Assembly (NCBI GenBank): GCA_900095835.1
Contig: LT608321.1
Span: 2,414,765 to 2,478,764, forward strand
Direction of reading: 5' to 3'
From: Ihuprevotella massiliensis
GTDB lineage: Bacteria; Bacteroidota; Bacteroidia; Bacteroidales; Bacteroidaceae
DNA length: 64,000 nt
Part shown: one piece after another, positions 39,401 to 47,653 of the stretch
Layout of the letters: each line of letters starts with the position of its first letter
Numbering within the stretch: position 1 is the first letter of the stretch
Notes under the pieces: generated by a model
Seen by the model: the letters and a program-made list of their open reading frames with translations, nothing else
Databases searched by the model: none
Told to the model about the DNA's origin: nothing
Program-made: the position numbers and the translations under genes

Positions 39401-41208
39401 ATGCGTGAGGTGGCTTGATTGACTTTCTCAATAAAGTCGTTAACCTGCTTATGAAAGTCTTCAAGGTTGGTCTTGTGTTCTTCCACATCGTTCCACATCG
39501 CATCCACATCTTCGAGGTGCTGGTATGTTTCGAGCATAGTGCGGTACTGCTTCAAGGCATCAATGTCGGTATCAATGCGTGAGGTGGATTGATTGACTTT
39601 CTCAACAAAGGCATCAACCTGCTTATGAAAGTCTTCAAGATTGGTCTTGTGTTCTTCCACATCGTTCCACATCGCATCAACATCTCCAAGGTGCTGGTAT
39701 GTTTCGAGGATAGTGCGGTACTGCTTCAAGGCCTCTATGTCGGTGTCAATGCGTGAGGTGGCTTGATTGACTTTCTCAATAAAGTCGTTAACCTGCTTAT
39801 GAAAGTCTTCAAGGTTGGTCTTGTGTTCTTCCACATCGTTCCACATCGCATCCACATCTTCGAGGTGCTGGTATGTTTCGAGCATAGTGCGGTACTGCTT
39901 CAAGGCATCAATGTCGGTATCAATGCGTGAGGTGGATTGATTGACTTTCTCAACAAAGGCATCAACCTGCTTATGAAAGTCTTCAAGATTGGTCTTGTGT
40001 TCTTCCACATCGTTCCACATCGCATCAACATCTCCAAGGTGCTGGTATGTTTCGAGGATAGTGCGGTACTGCTTCAAGGCCTCTATGTCGGTGTCAATGC
40101 GTGAGGTGGCTTGATTGACTTTCTCAATAAAGTCGTTAACCTGCTTATGAAAGTCTTCAAGGTTGGTCTTGTGTTCTTCCACATCGTTCCACATCGCATC
40201 CACATCTTCGAGGTGCTGGTATGTTTCGAGCATAGTGCGGTACTGCTTCAAGGCATCAATGTCGGTATCAATGCGTGAGGTGGATTGATTGACTTTCTCA
40301 ACAAAGGCATCAACCTGCTTATGAAAGTCTTCAAGATTGGTCTTGTGTTCTTCCACATCGTTCCACATCGCATCAACATCTCCAAGGTGCTGGTATGTTT
40401 CGAGGATAGTGCGGTACTGCTTCAAGGCCTCTATGTCGGTGTCAATGCGTGAGGTGGCTTGATTGACTTCATACATAAATGGAGTAAGAGTATCTATTAG
40501 CCCTTTTACAACCTCACGACTACTTGTCAAATCAGTCCAGATTTGATCAATATCCTTAATATGAGTAAGGCTCGACAAGAATGATTGGATGTCCTTTATT
40601 TCCTGAGTAGAAGCTGCAAAATCATTAATCTCATTTTCTATAGATTGTATTTTGCTATTAACAGATGAGATTTCTGTATTCAGAGAAGCGACTGAGGACA
40701 AATCCTTTGTTGCCTTCTCTTTAAACTCTTTCAAAATCCTAACCGTAGTCTGCAATGCTTCAATTGTTTTTTTTATATCAGCTTGTGCAATTGTAGCCTT
40801 TGTTGAAGCGTCAAATGCTTTACGACTTGCTTCAAGCGCCTGACCACTTGCAGTATTTGCTTTGTCGCTCGCTTTTTTTGCTTGATTGCTAGCAGCTTCA
40901 GCAGACTTTATAGCAGTAATTATACCTTTTATATATTCTTTATCCAAGGATTCTAACGCCTTATAAACCTCGTCTGCAATCTCGAAAAGGGATTTTATCG
41001 TCGAATTTTGTTCTATTAAAGTACTTTGCAGAGGAGATACTAACAATTTATTTACTTCATCACCAGTTATATTATGCTTATTCCATGGAAATATAGAACC
41101 CTCTGTTGGAAAGTTCTGTAGGGATACATTGGGTTCTTTCTTCGACAACGAATGAATCTTATTCTTCGCGTCTTCAAAATCCTTGGGTTTTATGATTTCG
41201 TTTGCCAT
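36469..41208 (-). CDS. Giant membrane-anchored helical protein with 22 copies of a 58-aa repeat
   Basis: A 1,579-aa protein. Residues 1-247 are charged and helical, with an Ala/Lys heptad stretch (KKASDKANTASGQALEASRK). Residues 248-1523 are 22 consecutive 58-aa units, each with a SRIDTDI start, a LKQYRT(I/M)LETYQHL helix, a DVDAMWNDVEEHKTNL helix and an FHKQV end. Residues 1524-1579 end in one membrane helix (WISGSAAGLTVINYILQ), so it is tail-anchored. Two unit types alternate (QATS/GDV and QSTS/EDV), giving a 116-aa higher-order unit. It starts 1 bp after its upstream partner. It resembles a spectrin-like rod or length-setting scaffold; no homologue is recognised. Confidence 0.92.
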   Translation of the reverse strand: MANEIIKPKDFEDAKNKIHSLSKKEPNVSLQNFPTEGSIFPWNKHNITGDEVNKLLVSPLQSTLIEQNSTIKSLFEIADEVYKALESLDKEYIKGIITAIKSAEAASNQAKKASDKANTASGQALEASRKAFDASTKATIAQADIKKTIEALQTTVRILKEFKEKATKDLSSVASLNTEISSVNSKIQSIENEINDFAASTQEIKDIQSFLSSLTHIKDIDQIWTDLTSSREVVKGLIDTLTPFMYEVNQATSRIDTDIEALKQYRTILETYQHLGDVDAMWNDVEEHKTNLEDFHKQVDAFVEKVNQSTSRIDTDIDALKQYRTMLETYQHLEDVDAMWNDVEEHKTNLEDFHKQVNDFIEKVNQATSRIDTDIEALKQYRTILETYQHLGDVDAMWNDVEEHKTNLEDFHKQVDAFVEKVNQSTSRIDTDIDALKQYRTMLETYQHLEDVDAMWNDVEEHKTNLEDFHKQVNDFIEKVNQATSRIDTDIEALKQYRTILETYQHLGDVDAMWNDVEEHKTNLEDFHKQVDAFVEKVNQSTSRIDTDIDALKQYRTMLETYQHLEDVDAMWNDVEEHKTNLEDFHKQVNDFIEKVNQATSRIDTDIEALKQYRTILETYQHLGDVDAMWNDVEEHKTNLEDFHKQVDAFVEKVNQSTSRIDTDIDALKQYRTMLETYQHLEDVDAMWNDVEEHKTNLEDFHKQVNDFIEKVNQATSRIDTDIEALKQYRTILETYQHLGDVDAMWNDVEEHKTNLEDFHKQVDAFVEKVNQSTSRIDTDIDALKQYRTMLETYQHLEDVDAMWNDVEEHKTNLEDFHKQVNDFIEKVNQATSRIDTDIEALKQYRTILETYQHLGDVDAMWNDVEEHKTNLEDFHKQVDAFVEKVNQSTSRIDTDIDALKQYRTMLETYQHLEDVDAMWNDVEEHKTNLEDFHKQVNDFIEKVNQATSRIDTDIEALKQYRTILETYQHLGDVDAMWNDVEEHKTNLEDFHKQVDAFVEKVNQSTSRIDTDIDALKQYRTMLETYQHLEDVDAMWNDVEEHKTNLEDFHKQVNDFIEKVNQATSRIDTDIEALKQYRTILETYQHLGDVDAMWNDVEEHKTNLEDFHKQVDAFVEKVNQSTSRIDTDIDALKQYRTMLETYQHLEDVDAMWNDVEEHKTNLEDFHKQVNDFIEKVNQATSRIDTDIEALKQYRTILETYQHLGDVDAMWNDVEEHKTNLEDFHKQVDAFVEKVNQSTSRIDTDIDALKQYRTMLETYQHLEDVDAMWNDVEEHKTNLEDFHKQVNDFIEKVNQATSRIDTDIEALKQYRTILETYQHLEDVDAMWNDVEEHKTNLEDFHKQVNDFIEKVNQATSRIDTDIEDLKQYRTMLETYQHLGDVDAMWNDVEEHKTNLADFHKQVDAFVEKFNQATSRIDTDIEDLKQYRTMLETYQHLGDVDAMWNDVEEYKTNLEDFHKQVDAFVEKVNQATSRIDTDIEELKQYRTILETYQHLGDVDAIWSDVEEHKTNLEDFHKQVDDFIRETRSEHARIYDLIHQMEADNDFTRKQYNKKIKIAYWISGSAAGLTVINYILQIIGVL
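36640..40467 (-). repeat. Tandem repeat array, 174-bp units (348-bp super-unit)
   Basis: Twenty-two in-frame 174-bp units. Nine 348-bp double units in about 37.3-40.47 kb are nearly identical at the DNA level. The one difference I noticed is a C/T in VNQSTS-type units (GACCTTCTC in the five low-coordinate copies, GACTTTCTC in the four high-coordinate ones). The last four units (36.64-37.3 kb) are more diverged. Confidence 0.95.
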
Positions 41209-41209
41209 A

Positions 41210-42970
41210 CTAACTTAATGATTCTAAATCACTGAAAATATGATCAAAAGTATCGTTATTCTCTGAAATACCGTTTTCATTTTCTTCGATTACTTCTGCA
41301 TCTTCGATAGGTTCTGCAGCAATATCTTCAGAGTTACTCATTATCTTTTTTATTGACTCTTCTATTATTTCTGCTGCTGCTGCATGTCTTTCCTTGATAC
41401 TTGTTATCGTTTTATCTCTAGTCTTTTCTACTTTCTTTGCTGCTACTTTATTTTGTTGACCTTGGGTTGCAAGGATTTCATTTCTCTTCTCAATCTGTTG
41501 TTGGGTGTTGATTCTTTTTAGTTTCTTTGCTATAAGTCTATCAATCTGATTTAGTGCTAAAGCACCTATAAGACCGCTGACAAGAGCACCAAGGAACATA
41601 CCAACAAGACTAGCAAGACTTCCCAATAGTGGAATTTCAATCGCAAATCCAGGTATAGACAGAAGTCCCTTCTCAATCACTTCGCTTAAAACAATTGCAC
41701 CTCCAGCAGTGAAACCAACAATAATAATTTTGCCTACTTCCATCATTTTCAGACTAAACGGCATGTTTTTATTAGCTGGGTCTTTCAGAAAATTGATTGC
41801 TTCATTTACAGACTTACATCCCTGTACAAGGAAAAGCCATGCTTTTTTAATCATGCCAATAATAGGGCCACATATAGCAGTGGCAATTGTTGTCACAAAG
41901 GTGTTGCCTGCATTAAGCAAATGTCCTTTTAAATTTGACACAAAAGAATTTATTGCTTCTTTAACACTATCTATAAACGTTCTAATCTTTCTGTTTCCAA
42001 GGCGGAACCAAGAAATTAGCTTGCGGATAATATCTTTGATGAGAGAAGCCAAAAGTCCCATAACGACAGATCGAAGTGCTTTATGACCAATACGTAGAGC
42101 TTCGTCTTTCTGAGATTTTTTGCCCGTTTCAATAGACCGCTTCTCTCCTTCTTTCTTCTGTTTCTCATACTCCGCTCGCGCCTCTGCATCCTTATCCCGA
42201 TATTCTTGTTCTTTCTCGTCACTCAAATAAGTCTTATCCATCGGGTCTGCATATATATCCTTTGGGGTCTGACCGTTGGAGTTCGGATTATCAAGCCAAT
42301 CGCTCATTGTTTTGTCTCCCTTTGAGCGATTGTGACTTGCATTCATCTCATTTAGATTGGCATCACTATTAGCAAATGTTATTTGCTCATCTTTTGTCAA
42401 ATGAGCATTTGCCGCTGGATCGCGGATGATTTCACCTGCGGAGACAGTGTGGTCCATATCAGTACTACGTTCAACAAAACCTGCTGGTCTTCCTTGATCA
42501 AATGGTCTTCTCGCTCCCCTATCTAAAGTTGCTTCTTCTTTGCCTGATCTAGTTTGATGAGTTATAATACTTCCATTTTCATCATGCTGAAAATTTCCTT
42601 GCCAATCGTCATACCTTTGCTGATAATCAATTTTATCATTATGAGTCGCAATTTTTCCTTCCGCAAAATTGTCTGTAGTTTGGATGTGAGCCGAATCGCG
42701 CAAGTCCAATGTCAGTCCGCGGTTTTCTTTGATGAAGTCTTCACCGGCAATAACCCCGATTTGATTGATAAACTGCTCCCATACAACATTCATAACGACA
42801 TGACCGATGGTATCTGGATTGCCTATTTTTTCTCTATCGAGTTCCAAACCCTCCAAATCCGCCATCTGTTCCTCCAATTCAGAGTTCAGCTTACTTTCAA
42901 GGTCATCAAAGTCAATGGAGTCGCAATCTAATTCAGCCCATTCGTTGAGTTGATTCTGGTTCTTATTCAT
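41210..42970 (-). CDS. Membrane protein with HNH-like motif, first gene of CbxX operon
   Basis: A 586-aa protein. The N-terminus is acidic. Residues 171-218 resemble an HNH endonuclease: DMDH (171-174), ANSDANL (200-206) and SHNRSKGD (212-219), i.e. D-H, N..NL and N-x-SKG elements in the right order. A charged helical linker (250-295) follows. Three or four hydrophobic stretches come next (about 298-322, 354-383, 412-432 and 436-475), then a basic coiled coil and a very acidic end (EPIEDAEVIEENENG). It precedes the repeat gene by one base. A membrane-tethered nuclease controlled by the AAA+ partner is a reasonable guess; the HNH call is by eye and not every metal ligand is certain. Confidence 0.85.
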   Translation of the reverse strand: MNKNQNQLNEWAELDCDSIDFDDLESKLNSELEEQMADLEGLELDREKIGNPDTIGHVVMNVVWEQFINQIGVIAGEDFIKENRGLTLDLRDSAHIQTTDNFAEGKIATHNDKIDYQQRYDDWQGNFQHDENGSIITHQTRSGKEEATLDRGARRPFDQGRPAGFVERSTDMDHTVSAGEIIRDPAANAHLTKDEQITFANSDANLNEMNASHNRSKGDKTMSDWLDNPNSNGQTPKDIYADPMDKTYLSDEKEQEYRDKDAEARAEYEKQKKEGEKRSIETGKKSQKDEALRIGHKALRSVVMGLLASLIKDIIRKLISWFRLGNRKIRTFIDSVKEAINSFVSNLKGHLLNAGNTFVTTIATAICGPIIGMIKKAWLFLVQGCKSVNEAINFLKDPANKNMPFSLKMMEVGKIIIVGFTAGGAIVLSEVIEKGLLSIPGFAIEIPLLGSLASLVGMFLGALVSGLIGALALNQIDRLIAKKLKRINTQQQIEKRNEILATQGQQNKVAAKKVEKTRDKTITSIKERHAAAAEIIEESIKKIMSNSEDIAAEPIEDAEVIEENENGISENNDTFDHIFSDLESLS

Positions 42971-43485
42971 CGTTAATTATCTTATTTATTCTTTGGATGA
43001 AACATTGAGCATGTCTGCTACTTTAATATCGTAACAAAATAGGCTACTTATGGATGCAACTATCAACGTTAGTATTACTGGAACTAAGCCCAAACAACTA
43101 GATAAAACATGTCAATGTGCCTCTATTTCAAGCGGATTTTCTAAAGGTAAATATAACCCTCTTTGTAGCCTCACTCTATTTTTACCTACAAAAATACGAA
43201 CTAATAGGCAGGGAAAAGCATAAAAGACATGACATTTTACATATACGGAGTAACTTCTATGAGAAACACGCATCAATGACAGTCTATTTCACTGATTTTT
43301 AGCCATTGGAACGTTGGAGGACTTTCCTATTCATCCCTATATTTCCCCATTTTCTCCTTTTCTTGTTTGTAGCCTAAAAACTAAGTTCTTTTGCAGTGTC
43401 AGAGCCTTTCAGAAGGGCTCCCGAAGGCTCGGAAAACATCATAAAAAACAATGCGACATCAACGCACAAATAACAACTATATGCT
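42971..43485. other. Gene-free stretch upstream of the CbxX operon
   Basis: About 515 bp with only short unsupported frames. A poor TAnnTTTG-like match lies near 43035-43042 for the minus-strand operon. The GAGCCTTTCAGAAGGGCTC inverted repeat near 43406-43424 precedes the DUF3853 relic. I see nothing else. Confidence 0.6.
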
Positions 43486-43614
43486 ATGACACTACATGAG
43501 TTACTCGACAAACCTGTGTGGCAGATGACAGGAGAAGAACTTCTATTTCTGGCACAACACGGAAAAACACACGATGAGGGAGAGGGCACAGTAAAATCTT
43601 CCACGCTGAGATAG
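43486..43614 (+). pseudogene. DUF3853 N-terminal fragment fused to mobC relic
   Basis: The frame MTLHELLDKPVWQMTGEELL then FLAQHGKT matches the start of DUF3853 proteins, small DNA-binding proteins of Bacteroidales elements. After ~36 residues it runs out of family similarity and stops at 43612-43614, inside the mobC relic. The HTH part is missing. Confidence 0.6.
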
Positions 43615-43826
43615 TTGTAGACTCCACCAAAGTCTTTGCCGATATGAAAGCCTATCAGCCCATTCCCATCATCGCTGACTTCACAAACGAAGATGGCTCC
43701 GACAATCTCCGTGAGACTATCGAAGCCAACTATAAGCGGGTTAAACAAGAGGTGCTGAGCCTTGTCGCTAGTGAGATCGAGCGAATCAAGAATGACCCGA
43801 ATCTAAAGGGACTGGTTAAGGAGTAG
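43590..43826 (+). pseudogene. 3' relic of conjugative coupling protein MobC/TraG
   Basis: The frame KIFHAEIVVD, then AYQPIPIIADF and IEANYKRVKQEVLSLVASEI, ending NDPNLKGLVKE, is the very C-terminus of the Bacteroidales T4SS coupling ATPase (MobC/TraG family). The ATPase domains are gone. A second, slightly longer relic of the same end lies at 60947-61327. Both mark an old conjugative-element end on either side of the immunity island. Confidence 0.8.
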
Positions 43827-43834
43827 AGAGATGC

Positions 43835-44215
43835 TTAAAACTCAGCGTGCTCGGAGTATATATATCTATCCAAGATGCGTAAGGTATCGGACTCTCTGAT
43901 ATACCAAACAGTGATAAGAGTATCATCTTTAATTCTCCAAGTGAATTCTAGAATCCATGTATCATGTGCCAGGCGTTGTTTCATTGGAAACTGCTGTTCA
44001 ACAGGGTGTCTAAATTCGTCATGCTTCTCTTGCAAAATAAAACTATCTCGGTAAAGAGTCTTATAGAGACTATCTAGCTCACCTGGTAGGTAGCTTATTG
44101 GAACTTTCGAACGAAGCTGTTGCATTGATGTCTTCTTATTTCCTTTGTGACTATGGCATGAGATGAATCCCAGCAATAGCCATATAGTGACGAGAAATCT
44201 TATGAAAGTATTCAT
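43835..44215 (-). CDS. Small lipoprotein, presumed immunity protein (copy 1)
   Basis: 126 aa with a lipoprotein signal (IWLLLGFISC, Cys20). It is paralogous to the gene at 44629, differing mainly in the middle and in the last few residues. The family is unknown. The periplasmic location and the flanking Rhs relic suggest immunity to a periplasm-acting toxin. Confidence 0.7.
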   Translation of the reverse strand: MNTFIRFLVTIWLLLGFISCHSHKGNKKTSMQQLRSKVPISYLPGELDSLYKTLYRDSFILQEKHDEFRHPVEQQFPMKQRLAHDTWILEFTWRIKDDTLITVWYIRESDTLRILDRYIYSEHAEF

Positions 44216-44334
44216 ATCTACACTCCTATTACTTCATCAATCTCGAAATAGTATCCGAAGAAAGACGAGTACATCGAATTAACTTGACTTTATTACATCT
44301 ACTTACTTGAAGTTCAGTTCTTCCTGATTTTCTA

Positions 44335-44546
44335 TCTTGCTAACTTGTCGTATTCTACCTCCACTTACTCTAGTCTTAACTACTCGACCACACTTGGCAT
44401 ACTCGTTCTCTTTGAACTTGCCACTGGGGAGGAACTCCTTGAACACACGACCGGCACTGTCGCGCTTGTAGGTACGGTACTATATGTCGAAGCCTTGCTC
44501 GCGCATCACATGACCCGCTGCATCTAGCTCGAAATGGTAACTCAAA
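44335..44546 (-). pseudogene. Rhs core relic
   Basis: The minus frame YHFELDAAGHVMREQGFD, an in-frame stop, then YRTYKRDSAGRVFKEFLPSG is an Rhs/YD-repeat segment. It lies between the two lipoprotein copies and is unlinked to any toxin tip. Confidence 0.7.
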
Positions 44547-44628
44547 TGAAGTAGTCCAAAGCATAGAAATGCCAAGAGTAACTTCAAGAGGATAGGTAAC
44601 ATAAGGGGCTGATTAAGGAGTCTTTATA

Positions 44629-45009
44629 TTAGAAAATGTCGAACTCTGAGTACCTGAAATATCTGAGACGTTTTAATGTATCAGCTTCTCTTATATACCA
44701 TACTGTGATCAGACTATCAGCTTTCTCTCTCCAAGTGAATTCTAGAATCCATGTCTTATGTGCCTTTCGTTGCTCCATTGGGAATAGCCTCTCTGTTGGA
44801 TTCCTAAATTCATCGTGCAATTCTTGTAATATGAAGCTATCTCGAGAAAGAGGCTGATAGAGAGTATCGAGTTCTGCTGGCAAATAGTTTATTGGGCCTT
44901 TTGACCGAAACTTTTGCATTGATGTTTTTTTATTTCCTTCGTGACTATGGCATGAGATGAACCCCAGCAACAGCCATACAGTGATGAGAAATCTTATGAA
45001 AGTATTCAT
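44629..45009 (-). CDS. Small lipoprotein, presumed immunity protein (copy 2)
   Basis: A 126-aa paralogue of the gene at 43835, with the same lipobox (LGFISC) and the shared cores RDSFILQE, WILEFTWR and LITVWYIRE. The duplicated block includes ~90 bp of upstream DNA (44216-44306 and 45010-45100 nearly identical). Diverged surface positions between the copies would fit immunity to two toxin variants. Confidence 0.7.
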   Translation of the reverse strand: MNTFIRFLITVWLLLGFISCHSHEGNKKTSMQKFRSKGPINYLPAELDTLYQPLSRDSFILQELHDEFRNPTERLFPMEQRKAHKTWILEFTWREKADSLITVWYIREADTLKRLRYFRYSEFDIF

Positions 45010-45208
45010 ATCTATACTCCTATTACTTCATCAATCTCGAAATAGCATCCGAAGAAAGACGAGTACATCGAATTAACTTGACTTTATTACATCTACTAAT
45101 CGCTTTATAATACCATTATAATTATGGTCTCTGCTAGTTTCAGTTTTCTATCCAAAGAGAAGAGAGTCCTTTTAGAAGAAGTATCAACCTATATTGAGGC
45201 ATATTTAT

Positions 45209-45790
45209 TTAGGCAATCGGGAGAGTCTCTTCTCTTGGAACTTGAAGCATTCCATCTGCGCCATGTAGAGATTTAAGTCTTTGAATCTCTTCTATGAGCA
45301 TCTCAGAAAAGCTATTCCACTCTTTGAGTGGAGTTGCATCTCGCCGAGCACAATAATATACTTTATCAGAATCATCCTTCATGTATAAGCGAGAACCATC
45401 TTTGCTGTAAGAGGCAAAAAAGAAGCAACTCTTATCTGCATTTTTAGGACGTTCATACACATTAGGATCCGATAAATCAAATGGACCTTGAACGCCCTGT
45501 TCCCTTTTAAAGCTTCCTTGGTGTCCGTAGAGAAAGAGCCCTCTGTGGAATATGTATAGCCCATTACTAACATGGGTGAGAAATGTTCTATATTGGTAAG
45601 GGATTTCTCTTCCAATATTTTGTTCCACCAGTGCAAGTCGCTCTTCTGTAAGGGGTGCAAATGTATAGATATTATATGCCTCTGGACCTGCCAGAGGTAT
45701 ATGTCCATATCTTGAAACCACCTCCTCTTCTACAGCCCCTAGGGCTTTTTGCTCTTCTATAAGAGCTTGTATGTATCTTTCATATTCCAT
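45209..45790 (-). CDS. SMI1/KNR4 (SUKH) family immunity protein
   Basis: 193 aa. The SUKH signature is seen in LALVEQNIGREIPYQYRTFL, then HVSNGLYIF, with the later LYGHQGSF and CARRDATPLKEWNSFSEMLI. SUKH proteins neutralise many nuclease and deaminase toxins by direct binding. No cognate tip is left next to it. A second relic of this gene's 3' end sits at 46878-46976. Confidence 0.85.
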   Translation of the reverse strand: MEYERYIQALIEEQKALGAVEEEVVSRYGHIPLAGPEAYNIYTFAPLTEERLALVEQNIGREIPYQYRTFLTHVSNGLYIFHRGLFLYGHQGSFKREQGVQGPFDLSDPNVYERPKNADKSCFFFASYSKDGSRLYMKDDSDKVYYCARRDATPLKEWNSFSEMLIEEIQRLKSLHGADGMLQVPREETLPIA

Positions 45791-45833
45791 GATTATGATA
45801 TTATGAGATTGCTAAAATATATATTCTGTATCG

Positions 45834-46295
45834 TTAGGACAGATTGCTGATTATTTCTCTGGCCTCACGAGAAATGAGAGATTTTGAAAACACATTATTC
45901 CGATACAGCTCTTTGAGTCCAGAGATATTAGTTAAGGGAGAGAGTAATGGGCATAAAAACTGCTTCAAAAGAATTCGGAGAGACTTCTCGAAGTCCTCAT
46001 CAGTATCTGTATAATAAAGATTAGGAGGAGTCCTACCTATTTGATGTACAAATAGATCCTCAAGTCTTGTTCGAATATGACATTCTCTTTCTTTGGGAGT
46101 CCTGGTAATCATTGATAAGCTATAGATATAGATGCCAACATTAAAATAAAGGCAGTCATCAAATGATGATTTTTGCAGCGCCAAAACGAAAACAACTTCA
46201 TCAGATCCTAAGAACCACTCTTTACCATTCTGAGAAAAACCAAATCCTGAAAGCTCTTCCTTTATAACCCTTACCGCTATTTTTTTTCGATCCAT
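45834..46295 (-). CDS. DUF4304-type immunity protein
   Basis: 153 aa. GFGFSQNGKEWFLGSDEVVF followed by LALQKSS and YFNVGIYIY matches the DUF4304 pattern (GFxxxG..W.....V..V..QKSS....F.N.G). This family occurs as an immunity gene in polymorphic-toxin loci. No toxin remnant is seen on either side, so it is an orphan here. Confidence 0.75.
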   Translation of the reverse strand: MDRKKIAVRVIKEELSGFGFSQNGKEWFLGSDEVVFVLALQKSSFDDCLYFNVGIYIYSLSMITRTPKERECHIRTRLEDLFVHQIGRTPPNLYYTDTDEDFEKSLRILLKQFLCPLLSPLTNISGLKELYRNNVFSKSLISREAREIISNLS

Positions 46296-46319
46296 TATCT
46301 CGCTTTTTAAGAGATTGCA

Positions 46320-46811
46320 TTACCTATTTAAGGGATGTATTGTCTCATTTTCTTTTATCTTTATTTTTACCCCCTCGAAAGTAAATCCTCTTGCGAAAAG
46401 CTCACGCACACCCTTAATAATCAAGTCGTTTACATAATCGTACAGACTGTTGTAGGTATCTAGGTCAATATCGATTTTGTGAAAACGCTCATCATTGAAG
46501 GGGAGCTGAGGAGTAATTTGCTTCCACCCTATCCCCCAATCCTTATCTATCGAAGAAGGTAGGGGTAAGTGAATCGTAAACTCCTTCTCTTTATCGTTCT
46601 TGTAGGTTATACTTCTCTTAAAGATCCAGAGGAAAGAACCATGATTTTTTATACTTGTATAGTTTATACAAATTACCATAGTCCAACCGTCTAACTTCTC
46701 TATACCTTCGATATGCTGAATGTATTTGCTGATAAAACTTAATAGAAGTGGCATATCTTGAACCAGAGGAGTATTGATCAACATTGAACTAAAACTTATT
46801 CTTATATTCAT
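46320..46811 (-). CDS. Imm9-like immunity protein
   Basis: 163 aa. The core EKEFTIHLPLP, then DWGIGWKQ and the ending YDYVNDLIIKGVRELFARGF-TFEGVKI agree with the Imm9 pattern (IxIPIP..WG....DY..Y...I...F..G.T..G..IK). It is paralogous to the protein at 50227. Family name is by eye. Confidence 0.65.
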   Translation of the reverse strand: MNIRISFSSMLINTPLVQDMPLLLSFISKYIQHIEGIEKLDGWTMVICINYTSIKNHGSFLWIFKRSITYKNDKEKEFTIHLPLPSSIDKDWGIGWKQITPQLPFNDERFHKIDIDLDTYNSLYDYVNDLIIKGVRELFARGFTFEGVKIKIKENETIHPLNR

Positions 46812-46877
46812 GACCTTAACTATTTTTATGATAAGACTTTTTCTCCCTATTTAGAGGAAGCTCTTCTCCTTTGTTCC

Positions 46878-46976
46878 TGCTAGTTTCAGTTGCCTATCCA
46901 AAGCGAAGAGAGAGTCCTTTTAGAGGAAGTATCAACCTATATTGTGGTATATTTATTTAGGCAATCGGGAGAGTCT
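46878..46976. repeat. Relic repeat of SUKH gene 3' end
   Basis: GCTAGTTTCAGTTGCCTATC through AGGCAATCGGGAGAGTCT closely matches 45130-45232, which ends inside the SUKH gene. It marks a former second copy of that gene lost from this spot. The rest of 46812-47081 has no gene. Confidence 0.7.
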
Positions 46977-47081
46977 GCTCCTCTTGGACGTAGTCCGACC
47001 CTCCTTACATAATAAAGTAAGATTGATTGCCAAACGACGAGTGGATAGGAAATCCAGCAGACCAGAGAGTCTATCTACGCC

Positions 47082-47579
47082 TTATTTATAGTGCCGCTCC
47101 AAGAGATTATGAATTTTATTGGAGAGATTGCAAAAGACACTTTGAATATCATCGACATTAACATTGATACAGCAATATCTCTGTTTCTCAAAATCCTCTG
47201 CAATAATCCATGCGTTTTGTTGTATATCTTGCAGTAAGAAGACGTGATAACCATCAAAGGATTCAGCAGCCTCAACAGTAAGAGGATATCCATAATATTC
47301 ATAGCTCCCTGATACACTCTTCTTATCAAAAATCTGAAGCGATATGTCATCAAAATCCTTTTTATCTAACTCTTCTTGTTGGATATTCTTTTTGAGGAAT
47401 AGTTTGGTATTCTGCTTTTCTGTATTTAGTCCTCCGAAAAGCAAACCTAAAGTACTAATTAATTCAATATCACCATAAGCCTCTCCATCGACCCAGTAGC
47501 AAATTTGGCCAAAAGGAGGGATAGTATCTAGTAGGGCATAAAACTCCACCGCAAATGTTGTTTTTTCTCCGATAATCAT
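47082..47579 (-). CDS. Imm42-family immunity protein
   Basis: 165 aa. The start MIIGEKTTFAVEFYAL followed by FGQICYWVDGEAYGDIEL is the Imm42 N-terminal signature (MIxGxxxxFAIE....GxxxxWI.G..IGD). The partner toxin is lost; only an Rhs core scrap (47654-47735) lies upstream. Confidence 0.75.
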   Translation of the reverse strand: MIIGEKTTFAVEFYALLDTIPPFGQICYWVDGEAYGDIELISTLGLLFGGLNTEKQNTKLFLKKNIQQEELDKKDFDDISLQIFDKKSVSGSYEYYGYPLTVEAAESFDGYHVFLLQDIQQNAWIIAEDFEKQRYCCINVNVDDIQSVFCNLSNKIHNLLERHYK

Positions 47580-47653
47580 TTCTTCTTGTATATAGCATTC
47601 AAGGCTAGGATCTCTCCCTTGCTATCAAATTTTTAAATACTTCTAGGGACCTC

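Noticed and set aside
36640-40467. Long regular repeats as a possible CRISPR array
   Set aside because: Units are 174/348 bp, contiguous, in frame and without spacers; they are coding repeats.
43117-43499. Two short plus-strand frames upstream of the DUF3853 relic
   Set aside because: No ribosome-site or family support; composition looks non-coding.
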